Shown here in pieces: positions 9,682-18,258 of a stretch of 64,000 nucleotides of DNA. The position numbers were made by a program, and so were the translations under genes. Source of the stretch: Thalassotalea sp. G2M2-11. GTDB taxonomy: Bacteria; Pseudomonadota; Gammaproteobacteria; Enterobacterales; Alteromonadaceae. The stretch lies in contig NZ_JADNYL010000001.1 of the NCBI RefSeq assembly GCF_017168195.1, positions 1,116,001 to 1,180,000 on the forward strand. The letters run 5' to 3'. The notes under the pieces were generated by a model. The model had not been told where the DNA came from. It saw nothing but the letters and a program-made list of their open reading frames with translations, and ran no database searches. How positions within the stretch are numbered: position 1 is the stretch's first letter; every line of letters begins with the position of its first letter.

Positions 9682-9786
9682 AACACCCTAGTAATATTGG
9701 TTATTTGCGGGTAGCCATTACCACTTTTGTTGTCATAAAACTGTCATTCATGTCGATTACACTAGCATCAGTTAAAGGAGATGCTA

Positions 9787-10572
9787 GTGTATAAAACAAT
9801 TGAAAATATTCTAAAAAACAAACAGGTCACCACGGTTTTTCAACCAATTTTTGATATTAACCAACAGACAATCCTTGGCTACGAAGCATTGTCGCGTGGC
9901 CCGAAAGACACTTGTTATTATTCTCCCGATATATTATTTCAGCATGCCACTCATTGTGGTCTGTTATCTGAATTAGAAATACTTTGTCGGGATACTGCGG
10001 TCAATGCATTTTCTCGATTAGCGTTGCAAGGTAAATTATTTCTCAATATTAGCCCGCTTGTTATTCTCGATAATGCTCACCCTCAAGGTGAAACGAAACG
10101 TCTTGTCGAAGCTGCAGGACTCGACTGTCAACAAATAGTGATCGAGTTAAGTGAGAAGTACCCAACACCGAATGAACAAATGCTCAGTCAAGCGCTAGCA
10201 AAGTATAGTGAGTTTGGCTTTGATGTGGCGATTGATGATTTAGGTGCCGGTTATTCCGGTTTGAAACTATGGAGCCAGTTAAGACCAGATCTTGTTAAAG
10301 TTGATCGTTATTTTGTTGAAAATTGTCATCAAGATAGTTTTAAGCGTAAGTTCTTAACCGCCATTTTTGAGTTAGCCAATTCGGCCAATGCTAGAGTTGT
10401 TTTCGAAGGGATTGAGTGCTTTGCTGAATTTGAATTACTGCGACAACTCGGTATGGTATACGCACAAGGTTATTATCTTGCTAAACCTGCACATGAGCCC
10501 GTTCGTCACTACCCGTACTGGTTAAGAGCTAATAATTTATTTCAGTTACAAGCCTATAACAGCGTATTATGA
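9787..10572 (+). CDS. stand-alone EAL-domain c-di-GMP phosphodiesterase
   Basis: A protein of about 261 residues made of a single EAL domain, which hydrolyses c-di-GMP to pGpG. The residues needed for metal and substrate binding are visible: E in YEALSRG, N in LFLNISP, E in IVIELSE, DD in IDDLGAGYSGL, K in VKVDR, E in FEGIE and Q in QGYYLAKP, so it is likely active. No sensor domain is present. The GTG at 9787 is preferred as start: AAAGGAG lies at 9774-9780, six bases before it, whereas the ATG at 9781 directly touches this site and would be badly spaced. The end overlaps the convergent gene by 6 bases. Confidence 0.9.
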   Translation: MYKTIENILKNKQVTTVFQPIFDINQQTILGYEALSRGPKDTCYYSPDILFQHATHCGLLSELEILCRDTAVNAFSRLALQGKLFLNISPLVILDNAHPQGETKRLVEAAGLDCQQIVIELSEKYPTPNEQMLSQALAKYSEFGFDVAIDDLGAGYSGLKLWSQLRPDLVKVDRYFVENCHQDSFKRKFLTAIFELANSANARVVFEGIECFAEFELLRQLGMVYAQGYYLAKPAHEPVRHYPYWLRANNLFQLQAYNSVL

Positions 10573-11118
10573 TTGCAAAGTCTGGACTAATTGACAAAGG
10601 CGAGTGATTTTCAGGTTACTTAATTGTCGATAGTCAAAATAGGGGCAGATGATGATACCCAAAGATTTATTGACGGCAAATTCTGGTGAAAGCCAATGAC
10701 ATTGGTTATCGAGTCCAAGCTTGCTTGCAAAGGTTTTGCCCATGATGATATCAATGGTGTTATGTTGATTAGTCAGCTTTGTTACGCCTTCAGCAGGCGA
10801 GGTAAATATCAACGCGGTATTACTTCGGGCTTGGAGTAATTGTTGATCTCTATAATCTTGCCAGCGGTCAAATTCAGCTTGTGTTAACTGGTAAATAAAC
10901 TTGGCATAGACATTAAATATTTTTCGCCAATGATTCCCTGTTTGAGTGGCGATATTGGCGATGTCACCTTGTTGTAACGGCTGTAATTGAGTTAATTTCT
11001 GATAAAGCTCGAGCGGTGGCCTGTGCTCAATATGAACACGTATAGTAGCTTGATGGTCGCCAAGACCGATAATGTTTGTCTGCATTGATTCGCTTTGGTC
11101 AATTGTTACTAGCAGCAT
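10567..11118 (-). CDS. conserved protein of unknown function (possibly DUF6942)
   Basis: A 183-residue soluble protein without signal peptide or membrane segment. I do not know its function; the GDHQA and NHWRKIFNVYAKF stretches recall an uncharacterised family found in Alteromonadales (tentatively DUF6942, from memory). It lies downstream of the DUF3545 gene on the same strand, with a strong terminator between them, so it needs its own promoter. The start is uncertain: the ATG at 11118 has no clear ribosome binding site, and an internal ATG at 11085 (before QTNIIGLGDHQ) is an alternative. Confidence 0.65.
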   Translation of the reverse strand: MLLVTIDQSESMQTNIIGLGDHQATIRVHIEHRPPLELYQKLTQLQPLQQGDIANIATQTGNHWRKIFNVYAKFIYQLTQAEFDRWQDYRDQQLLQARSNTALIFTSPAEGVTKLTNQHNTIDIIMGKTFASKLGLDNQCHWLSPEFAVNKSLGIIICPYFDYRQLSNLKITRLCQLVQTLQS

Positions 11119-11134
11119 TTTTATTATGCTATAA

Positions 11135-11160
11135 AAAAACCCAGTAATGACTGGGTTTTT
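11135..11160 (-). terminator. intrinsic terminator of the DUF3545 gene
   Basis: A perfect 11-base stem (AAAAACCCAGT / ACTGGGTTTTT) with loop AATG. On the minus strand it is followed by a run of seven T, making a strong terminator just downstream of the small DUF3545 gene. Confidence 0.9.
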
Positions 11161-11181
11161 AGTTAAAATGTTTTAATTAGC

Positions 11182-11355
11182 TTAAAACTCGTCCAACATG
11201 TACTCTAACGAGTCATCATATACCTTTAAATCTTTTTCTAGTTGGAACTTTTCTTTCAGTTGTTCTATTTCACGCCATTTTCGTTTTTTGTTATTGCTTG
11301 TGGCTGCTTTTGGTTGTTTACCAAGTGAGCCCAACACTTCTTCGAGTTTATTCAT
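11182..11355 (-). CDS. small DUF3545 family protein
   Basis: A 57-residue protein, easily missed because it is so short. It starts MNKLEEVLGSLG, has a very basic centre (NNKKRKWREIEQLKEK) and an acidic tail (YDDSLEYMLDEF). The pattern of a KRKWREIE core followed by a helical segment matches DUF3545 proteins of Vibrio and Shewanella, whose function is unknown. GGAG stands about eight bases before the ATG at 11355, and a strong terminator follows the stop. It is monocistronic. The basic/amphipathic make-up would suit nucleic-acid or ribosome binding, but that is only a guess. Confidence 0.8.
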   Translation of the reverse strand: MNKLEEVLGSLGKQPKAATSNNKKRKWREIEQLKEKFQLEKDLKVYDDSLEYMLDEF

Positions 11356-11486
11356 GGTATGCTCCTTTTTTTACAACTGCATGATTTTTTTATCATACTC
11401 TATTGCATAAATGAAACATTTTTTTACTAATTAACTTTAAGTAAATGAATAATAAATAAATTAACTCTAGGGTGTGCTAACTAACC

Positions 11487-12440
11487 TTAGATTATTTCTG
11501 CTAATTGCTTCTCAAGTTTCACTTGGTCGATTGCAAAATTTCGAATACCTTCGGCTAACTTTTCTGTTGCCATTGCATCTTGGTTCATTTGCCAGCGAAA
11601 CTCAGCTTCAGTTAAACTGCTTTGCTTACTCATAGCAGGTTGTTCGGCAAATAATTTTTGTTCTATTACCGCATCTGAATTTGCCAGCTCTTCCAACAAT
11701 TGAGGGCTAATGGTTAAGCGATCACAACCGGCTAATTCAAGGATTTCACCGCTATTTCTAAAGCTTGCCCCCATGACGATAGTGTTATATCCCATGGCTT
11801 TGTAATAGTTGTAGATTTTAGTCACTGATAATACGCCTGGATCTTCATTCGCAGGGTATGCCGTTTTACCAGTGTCTTTTTTGTACCAATCTAAGATACG
11901 CCCCACGAATGGTGAAATAAGAAAAGCGCCAGCTTCTGCGCAGGCCTGTGCTTGTGCAAAACTAAACAATAAGGTTAGGTTACAATTAATGCCTTCTTGT
12001 TCAAGCTGCTCAGCGGCTTTGATCCCTTCCCAAGTTGAGGCAAGTTTTATTAAAATACGATCATTGCTGATGCCTGCTTCATGATACATGGCAATTAATT
12101 TATGGGCTTTATCGATTGATGCTTGTGTGTCAAATGACAATCTAGCATCCACTTCGGTTGAAATACGACCTGGGATAATCTTGAGGATCTCAATTCCGAT
12201 CAGTACTGATAATTTATCAGCAGCATCAATAACTTGTTGCTCGGCATTACTTGATTGTGTTTTTGCCCATTCAACCGCTTGCGTTAATAAATGTTGATAA
12301 TTACTTAACGAAGCTGCTTTTAGTAATAGTGAAGGATTAGTGGTAGCGTCTTGAGGGTGAAACTTTGCAATGGCTTCAATATCCCCTGTATCTGCGACTA
12401 CTGTGGTCATTTCTTTTAATTGTGCTAATTGATTAGCCAT
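11487..12440 (-). CDS. tal: transaldolase
   Basis: Transaldolase of the pentose phosphate pathway, moving a dihydroxyacetone unit between sedoheptulose 7-phosphate and glyceraldehyde 3-phosphate. The product is 317 residues, as in E. coli TalB. The Schiff-base lysine K132 ([12 protein letters not shown]) and D17 (VADTGD) are in place, with the [10 protein letters not shown] signature near the N terminus. The ATG at 12440 is chosen since the protein then starts [10 protein letters not shown] like the family; the open frame runs a further 31 codons upstream but without homology. It is preceded by AAAGG. It is monocistronic in this window. Confidence 0.96.
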   Translation of the reverse strand: MANQLAQLKEMTTVVADTGDIEAIAKFHPQDATTNPSLLLKAASLSNYQHLLTQAVEWAKTQSSNAEQQVIDAADKLSVLIGIEILKIIPGRISTEVDARLSFDTQASIDKAHKLIAMYHEAGISNDRILIKLASTWEGIKAAEQLEQEGINCNLTLLFSFAQAQACAEAGAFLISPFVGRILDWYKKDTGKTAYPANEDPGVLSVTKIYNYYKAMGYNTIVMGASFRNSGEILELAGCDRLTISPQLLEELANSDAVIEQKLFAEQPAMSKQSSLTEAEFRWQMNQDAMATEKLAEGIRNFAIDQVKLEKQLAEII

Positions 12441-12775
12441 AACATCTGCCTTTGTCGTGTTAAAAATGAAAAGTCTACCGGTTAAGCGTTGAGACAAGAT
12501 GCTTATTTCTGGTGTAACTCCTAAAATGCACAAATAATGTCCGAATGGGTTCCTTAAGCTAAGGAATACTGTGACGGCGCATTAATTTGAGCACGAACTC
12601 TAATTTGTATCAAATTCTGTTAAATTAGCAAGTAGCTTTCGCAATTTATTCATTATTAGTTATATCGTAATAACACGCTGGTGTATTACTTTAGCTGGGA
12701 GAACGTAGGAAAATGGTCTGGCTGTGGTATAGTGTTGATAAAATTATTCATTTTAATAAGTCATAAAGGTTAGTT
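12441..12775. other. intergenic region between divergent tal and yaaA
   Basis: A 335-base gap that must hold both promoters. I see a 7-base inverted repeat TTCCTTA-AGC-TAAGGAA at 12550-12566, which could be an operator or a small hairpin, and AT-rich sequence before yaaA. No gene or RNA is recognised. Confidence 0.5.
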
Positions 12776-13552
12776 ATGTTATTGGTTGTTTCACCAGCAA
12801 AAAATCTTGATTATGAATCTCCTTTAGTCACACAAAAATATTCTCAACCACAATTATTATCTGAGAGTGAGCGATTGATCGAACAATGTAAAACGCTGAC
12901 GCCTGCAGATATTGCTTCTTTAATGGGGATTAGTGACAAACTTGCGGGCTTAAATGCCGCACGATTTGGACAGTGGTCGACACCGTTTACCCCTGAAAAT
13001 GCCAGACCCGCTGTTTTGGCTTTTAATGGTGATGTTTATACGGGCTTTGATGCCGCTAGTCTCACTGAGAAAGATTTTGAATATGCACAACAACATATGC
13101 GCATTTTATCGGGCTTATATGGCTTACTGAAGCCGCTGGATTTGATGCAAGCGTATCGCCTTGAAATGGGCACAAAGTTGGCGAATGAACGTGGCGCTAA
13201 TTTATACCAATTTTGGGGGGATATTATCACTAATAAATTAAATGAAGCACTTGAACAACAAGGCGATAACGTGCTGATTAATTTAGCGTCGAATGAGTAT
13301 TTTAAATCGGTGAAAAAGAAATTATTAGCTGCTGAGATTATTACGCCTGCGTTTAAAGACTGGAAAAACGGGCAATATAAAATGATCAGCTTCTTCGCTA
13401 AGAAAGCACGCGGCTTAATGGCGCGTTATATCATTGAACATCAGATTAATGATGTACAAGGGCTGAAGAAATTTGCTGTGGCAGGTTACCAATATAATGC
13501 CGAATTATCAAAAGGGAATGACTGGGTGTTTACCCGAAAAGAAGCGCAGTAA
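12776..13552 (+). CDS. yaaA: peroxide stress protein YaaA (DUF328)
   Basis: A 258-residue cytoplasmic protein of the YaaA/UPF0246 family. In E. coli YaaA belongs to the OxyR regulon and lowers free iron and DNA damage under peroxide stress. Family signatures are the start [15 protein letters not shown], the middle [11 protein letters not shown] and [13 protein letters not shown], the [11 protein letters not shown] segment and the C-terminal [17 protein letters not shown]. The length fits (258 in E. coli). AAAGG precedes the start by about six bases. In E. coli the talB gene neighbours yaaA as well, and here tal is divergently encoded next to it. Confidence 0.95.
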   Translation: MLLVVSPAKNLDYESPLVTQKYSQPQLLSESERLIEQCKTLTPADIASLMGISDKLAGLNAARFGQWSTPFTPENARPAVLAFNGDVYTGFDAASLTEKDFEYAQQHMRILSGLYGLLKPLDLMQAYRLEMGTKLANERGANLYQFWGDIITNKLNEALEQQGDNVLINLASNEYFKSVKKKLLAAEIITPAFKDWKNGQYKMISFFAKKARGLMARYIIEHQINDVQGLKKFAVAGYQYNAELSKGNDWVFTRKEAQ

Positions 13553-13612
13553 TGCGAAGATGTTTAGCAATTAACAGTCGCCGCTTTTGCCCTTAACTTG
13601 TATGAGGCTTGG

Positions 13613-16498
13613 TTAAAAATGGTAGTTAACACCAAAGTACAGATAACTACCATTAAAGCCAAACGGGGCAGAGCGTCGAGAGTATTTAAATACCCCTAAA
13701 CTATCAACGACTTCATTGCCTTGTTGATCAACAATTCTACCGCCGTGCGAGTTGCCAATCGTGTTTTTATCAGGAGTGACGTTAAAGACATTGTTGATGC
13801 CTGCATACCAAGTAAACTCTGGGGAGTATTGTTGTTCAAATCGTACGTCTGTGAGTACCTTGGCACCATAGGTTTGGGTCTTCCCATCCATAATGGTGTA
13901 TTTACCAAAACGATTTAATCCTAGCGTTAATGACCAATCATTTTGCTGATATTGCGAGTTAATGCTAACCCTATCTTTGGGTTGCCATTGCTCAATAATC
14001 GAAATATCTTGCGCAGAAAACAATTGTTCATTCGATAGCTGGTTTAATACACTTTGCTTTGGAAAGTTAAGTTTCTTTACATCTGTATCCGTGATGTTAG
14101 CGGCCACAATTAAGGTGTGTTGACCTTGAAATAAAGGATGTTGCCATGTTGATATCAGATCAATGCCGCGCGTTTGGGTATCCACACCATTGATAAATAC
14201 TTGTGCTTTATCAACATTCGCTTGAGTCAGTGCCTGAGATAAAATAGGTGAATACTCAGGTGATAATTTATTACTGATAACAATACGATCATCAATATCA
14301 ATGGCGTAGTAATCTAAGCTAAGTGAAAACTTCTGGCTGAAGTCCCACACCGCGCCAAGAGAGAAGTTATTTGATTGTTCTTCACGTAATAAGGGGATAC
14401 CAATGCTTTGGGCTAATTGACTATCGTTTCTGAAGGTGCCCACTTGTTCGGCGGTTAACATATTGTGCTCATTGACCAGAAATTGGCTACTGATGTTGTT
14501 AAAGTACAGCTGTTGCATTGAGGGAGCTCGAAATCCTGTACTCACCGAACTTCGTAGTTTAATGGCATCCGTTAATCGCCAAAGCCCTGCCAGTTTTATG
14601 TTTGATGTACTGCCAAAACCATCGTAGTCATCATATCGCACCGCGCTATTGATATGAATCGATTCGCTCAGCTCACTGCTTAATTCAAGGTAGAATGAAG
14701 TGACATTACGGTCTTCATTGACTTGTGCATCTTCAGATATGCCGGGGAACCCTTGAATACCAGAGAGGGCGTATTGTCCTAGAAAGCTTGGCGGTAGCTG
14801 TTGAGTATAATTATAGTAACTGTATTGTTCGCCGCTGTTTACTTGATAGCGGTCTTTTCGTAACTCAGCCCCTAGGGTTAAAGTGTAATTATCAAAACTA
14901 TGCTGTATATCAAAATTTAAGGTATGTAAGGATAAGTAAATATTATAAGCATCTGCCGATCTAGGCATTTGCACTCTGATCTCATGGCTGGATAAGTCGC
15001 CTTGCGCTACTAACATATTTGCGTAAGAGGCATTAATAGAATTTTTCGTGCTGTAGTTGATTTCGTTTTCACCAAAAGAATAGGAAATATCAAAAGAGGA
15101 AGAGCTTGTTAGCTCGGTTTTATACCCCAGTGTTATTGTTCTATCGGTGATGTCTGAGTCAATAAAAGGAAGGTAACCGCCAGGAATAACGGGTTTACCA
15201 TCGGGTAATATTGGGTTTGCTTGCTCGCTGATATTATCGCGAAAAAATGCAGCGGATTCATTACTGCGCTCAGAGATCGTGGCAAAGCTGTATAAGCTGC
15301 CATGAACGAGTTTTAATTCACTGTTGTAGGCCAAAGCAATTTGGTTGTAAGCCGGGTCGCCAATGTTAAAAGTATCTCGGTTAGCGGAAACTTCTTCCGG
15401 ATTGCTTGTGACATAACTTCCATCAGGTTGTTTGATGCAACCTGAATACTGACATGAACCATGTAAACCCGAGCGATCGGTTGACTGATGATCTTTTAAG
15501 CTAAATGAAACATTGAAAAAACCATCCTGATCAATAGCAAAGCCTTTATTTAGGCTGATATCTATATTCTGTCCATCACCTAGGCTGTATTGACCATAAC
15601 TGGCGGTGAGTTGTCCTTCTGTTTGGGAGTCTTTGAGTACTATGTTGATAACACCAGCAATGGCATCTGAGCCATACTGGGCGGCAGCTCCATCACGTAG
15701 GATTTCAATGTGTTTGATTGACTGAAATGGAATAGAATTAATACCGACACCAGAGGTACCTCGACCAACCGAGGTATTAATATGCAATAAGCTGGCATGG
15801 TGACGACGTTTACCATTGACTAAAATTAAGGTTTGATCTGGTCCAAGGCCTCTTAAAGTTGCTGGTTTTAATACGTCGGTCCCGTCACTAATGGAAGAGC
15901 TGGGAAAGTTAAACGAAGGAGCCAGCATTTGTAGCATTCTGCCATTATCTTGTTGACCTGTTGTTTGTAATAACTGATGCGATAATAAGTCAACAGGCAC
16001 AGGAAGTTCACTAATACTTCGGCCGATACTGCGACTACCTACGATGGCTATTTTCTCTATTGCACTTTGGTTACTCGCCATTTTCTTAGCGGTGTTAGTC
16101 GCTAATTTTGTTTTTGTGGGAATGTTGATGTTATTCGTTGTACGTCGTTGTATGCGTATTTTATCTTGAGCACTGAAAATAGCTTCAAGCTCCGTGTGTC
16201 GTAATAACTTGTTTAAGCCGTGTTGGAGGCTGAAATAACCATTTAATCGATTAGTCCGGTATTGTTTGGTTAATTCATATGAGAAGATAATGGTACGCTC
16301 GCTTTGCTTGGCGAAAGCGATAAGTGCTTGATCAGCAGGTTGAGCTTTAATATCAAAGAAGAATAATTGCTTAGCAATAACGGGTAAACAGATGCTGAGC
16401 AAAGTTACCAAAATAACTAACGAGGGTTTTACTTTTAGTAAGACCCAAAAGTAATGATGTTGTTGATCCCTTTTTACATTTTGAGCATCAGAAAACAT
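13613..16498 (-). CDS. TonB-dependent outer-membrane receptor with N-terminal STN domain
   Basis: A 961-residue TonB-dependent receptor. A signal sequence (hydrophobic about 25-41) precedes an STN (secretin/TonB short N-terminal) domain at about 48-115 (QPADQALIAFAKQSERTI). Next are a plug domain with typical LRGLGPDQTLILVNGKRR and EILRDGAAAQYGSDAIAGVINI, and a long 22-strand barrel ending in an aromatic F. STN domains transmit ligand occupancy to a FecR-type anti-sigma factor, and a fecR gene lies directly upstream on the same strand, so this looks like a cell-surface signalling transducer. The ligand is unknown (siderophore, haem, glycan or other). A 407-base repeat separates it from fecR, and no ECF sigma gene is nearby. 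Confidence 0.92.
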   Translation of the reverse strand: MFSDAQNVKRDQQHHYFWVLLKVKPSLVILVTLLSICLPVIAKQLFFFDIKAQPADQALIAFAKQSERTIIFSYELTKQYRTNRLNGYFSLQHGLNKLLRHTELEAIFSAQDKIRIQRRTTNNINIPTKTKLATNTAKKMASNQSAIEKIAIVGSRSIGRSISELPVPVDLLSHQLLQTTGQQDNGRMLQMLAPSFNFPSSSISDGTDVLKPATLRGLGPDQTLILVNGKRRHHASLLHINTSVGRGTSGVGINSIPFQSIKHIEILRDGAAAQYGSDAIAGVINIVLKDSQTEGQLTASYGQYSLGDGQNIDISLNKGFAIDQDGFFNVSFSLKDHQSTDRSGLHGSCQYSGCIKQPDGSYVTSNPEEVSANRDTFNIGDPAYNQIALAYNSELKLVHGSLYSFATISERSNESAAFFRDNISEQANPILPDGKPVIPGGYLPFIDSDITDRTITLGYKTELTSSSSFDISYSFGENEINYSTKNSINASYANMLVAQGDLSSHEIRVQMPRSADAYNIYLSLHTLNFDIQHSFDNYTLTLGAELRKDRYQVNSGEQYSYYNYTQQLPPSFLGQYALSGIQGFPGISEDAQVNEDRNVTSFYLELSSELSESIHINSAVRYDDYDGFGSTSNIKLAGLWRLTDAIKLRSSVSTGFRAPSMQQLYFNNISSQFLVNEHNMLTAEQVGTFRNDSQLAQSIGIPLLREEQSNNFSLGAVWDFSQKFSLSLDYYAIDIDDRIVISNKLSPEYSPILSQALTQANVDKAQVFINGVDTQTRGIDLISTWQHPLFQGQHTLIVAANITDTDVKKLNFPKQSVLNQLSNEQLFSAQDISIIEQWQPKDRVSINSQYQQNDWSLTLGLNRFGKYTIMDGKTQTYGAKVLTDVRFEQQYSPEFTWYAGINNVFNVTPDKNTIGNSHGGRIVDQQGNEVVDSLGVFKYSRRSAPFGFNGSYLYFGVNYHF

Positions 16499-16582
16499 TA
16501 AATATACTGCAACTAGTAAACAATCATAATACGCTGAAAATCCCAGTATAGTATGAAGGTGCTACGAGCTAAAGCTTTATAT

Positions 16583-16989
16583 AGGGCGTGTAGATCTTTT
16601 AAGTTTGTTTTTGCAGCAGTTTGTTTGGTATTTATACAAGGCAGCGCTTGTATAGTGTAGTCATTCTCGGCTCTGGCTTCCTGCTTCGCCCTAGCTCCTG
16701 CATCCATGCAGTCGTACTCAAATCAAGCGATAAAGACTTTATGCTCCTGCAAAGCCATCTTACCCCACATCCGTGTTAGGCAACACAGTAAAAATGCCAA
16801 ACGAATGTTGCCCGAAGGGTTCAACTAAACGCCTCCAGCTTGTTGCCTACATGGATGTAGGTACTTAGCGTGAGCAGGAGCGGAAGCTGTAGTTAAATTA
16901 ACCATAGACGACTATGCAAAAATTCAAGTGCCGCGATCAGAAGTCGTTTATCTTGAACAAAATTCAAACAGCAAAGTTCAACACGCCCT
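16583..16989 (-). repeat. miniature inverted-repeat element, copy 2 (family A)
   Basis: About 407 bases whose ends match copy 1: the left end reads AGGGCGTGTAGATCTTTTAA and the right end, complemented, AGGGCGTGTTGAACTTTGCT. Inside it is longer than copy 1 and carries further partly inverted stretches (CTCCTGCATCCATGCAG near 16693 against CATGGATGTAG and GAGCAGGAG near 16850-16880), suggesting a nested insertion. It has no credible gene. It sits exactly between fecR and the receptor gene; two bases of the fecR TAG stop codon (16988-16989) belong to the element end. It fills the 489-base gap. The transposase source is unknown. Confidence 0.7.
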
Positions 16990-18028
16990 AACTATTATCT
17001 TTCAGGCTAAGTTGCACTGAGTTTGTTGCGTTAAATTGAGATGCTATGCCGAAATTATAGGATAAAGAGGCTAATAAACCTTCAATGTCACCGGCTTTGA
17101 AATAACCAGCAATCGGGATATGTTTGATTGCTTCATCGACTAGGACAAATTCTACATCACTGTATCGGCTAATCTCATTTAGTGCTTGTACCAAGGTTTC
17201 GCCAGAAAATACTAACATCCCTTGTTGCCATGCGAGTTCTTTATCTGATTGCTTATTAGATAATGTTGCGGTAGCCAGCTGCACAGTGTCTTCGATGATA
17301 GATTTTTCCCCTTGCTGGATAATTTGCTGGGAATCGAATTTAGTCACTTCACTATGGATCAATGTTGCTAGTTGTTGAGCGGAGTAGTTAGCTTCGCTGA
17401 TAAGTACCTTACCTTCACTTACTACGAGCTCCATGTCGGTGCTATTGTTTTTCTGGATATTAAAAATGGTACCCAAGGCAGTAAATGATTTTGTGCCAGA
17501 AGTGACAGTGAATGGGCGACTTGCATCTTTTTCAACATCAAACTGAGCTTCACCATACAATAAATCGATATGACGGTGAACTGTTGTATATTGCACTTGT
17601 ACTTTCGTTTGCGTATTCAGGGTGATGGTACTGCCATCGAATAAGGTGATGGTTTTAATTTCACCTGTATTTGTCATGTAAGTACGAAGTGGTGCTGGCG
17701 CTTTATCAGTTTGCATTAATGTTTGTTGCAAAATAAGTAAGGTGATTACTATCAAGCTAGTGAACACCAAGGCTAAGAGCCATTTTACTTTATTAACATG
17801 TAAGAAGGTTGTTGGCTTTTCCAGTGGAAAGATCCCATTAAGACTCTCTAACTCACTAATATTATCAAAAATAGAAGCAACCTTATAAAGAGTTTGATGA
17901 TGAACTGGGTTTTGATTGAGCCAAGCAATTAACAAGGGCTTATCTTCCTGAGTTAAGCCGCGATTTAAACGACAAACCCAATATTTTGCTTGTTGCTTGA
18001 TCTGATGATTGGCCAATGTTTTAGACAT
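16988..18028 (-). CDS. FecR-family anti-sigma factor
   Basis: A 346-residue inner-membrane regulator. The cytoplasmic N-terminal part (about 8-60) is a DUF4880-type domain (AKYWVCRLNRGLTQEDKPLLIAWL), followed by one TM helix (about 82-100), the periplasmic FecR domain (about 115-215) and a C-terminal STN-like region (GYFKAGDIEGLLASLS) that would touch the receptor. FecR proteins bind an ECF sigma factor and release or activate it when their TonB receptor signals. The receptor gene is downstream, beyond a repeat element, but the 230 bases upstream hold no fecI, which normally comes first. The stop codon is made partly by the repeat end, so the last residues may have been altered by insertion. 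Confidence 0.9.
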   Translation of the reverse strand: MSKTLANHQIKQQAKYWVCRLNRGLTQEDKPLLIAWLNQNPVHHQTLYKVASIFDNISELESLNGIFPLEKPTTFLHVNKVKWLLALVFTSLIVITLLILQQTLMQTDKAPAPLRTYMTNTGEIKTITLFDGSTITLNTQTKVQVQYTTVHRHIDLLYGEAQFDVEKDASRPFTVTSGTKSFTALGTIFNIQKNNSTDMELVVSEGKVLISEANYSAQQLATLIHSEVTKFDSQQIIQQGEKSIIEDTVQLATATLSNKQSDKELAWQQGMLVFSGETLVQALNEISRYSDVEFVLVDEAIKHIPIAGYFKAGDIEGLLASLSYNFGIASQFNATNSVQLSLKDNS

Positions 18029-18206
18029 ATATGCTTGCTTATCCCTAACGTTGCAATATATAGACGATAATCTATGTGATTGAGGCTTTATTTACAACAA
18101 TTGTATTGGAAGCCGGATACAATTAACTCAATATGTTGTAATTTTCGCCTATTCATTGGTGCTAAGCAAGTTTTATTGGTTTTTTGTTTAATTTTTTAGA
18201 GGATTT

Positions 18207-18245
18207 AACAGGATATTGAATGATGAGTGCGATCCATATCCTGTT
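18207..18245 (-). terminator. hairpin downstream of srmB
   Basis: A 10-base perfect inverted repeat (AACAGGATAT / ATATCCTGTT) with a 19-base loop just after the srmB stop. On the minus strand the tail is not T-rich, so this is a weak terminator or an RNA-stabilising hairpin. Confidence 0.45.
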
Positions 18246-18258
18246 GTTTACTTTTTAT

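Noticed and set aside
9781-9786. ATG start of the EAL gene at 9781
   Set aside because: The ribosome binding site AAAGGAG ends directly before this ATG; the GTG six bases on is correctly spaced. Only two residues are affected.
18029-18258. Remnant of a fecI sigma gene upstream of fecR
   Set aside because: No open frame or sigma-like segment is visible in these 230 bases; only AT-rich sequence and a hairpin near srmB.
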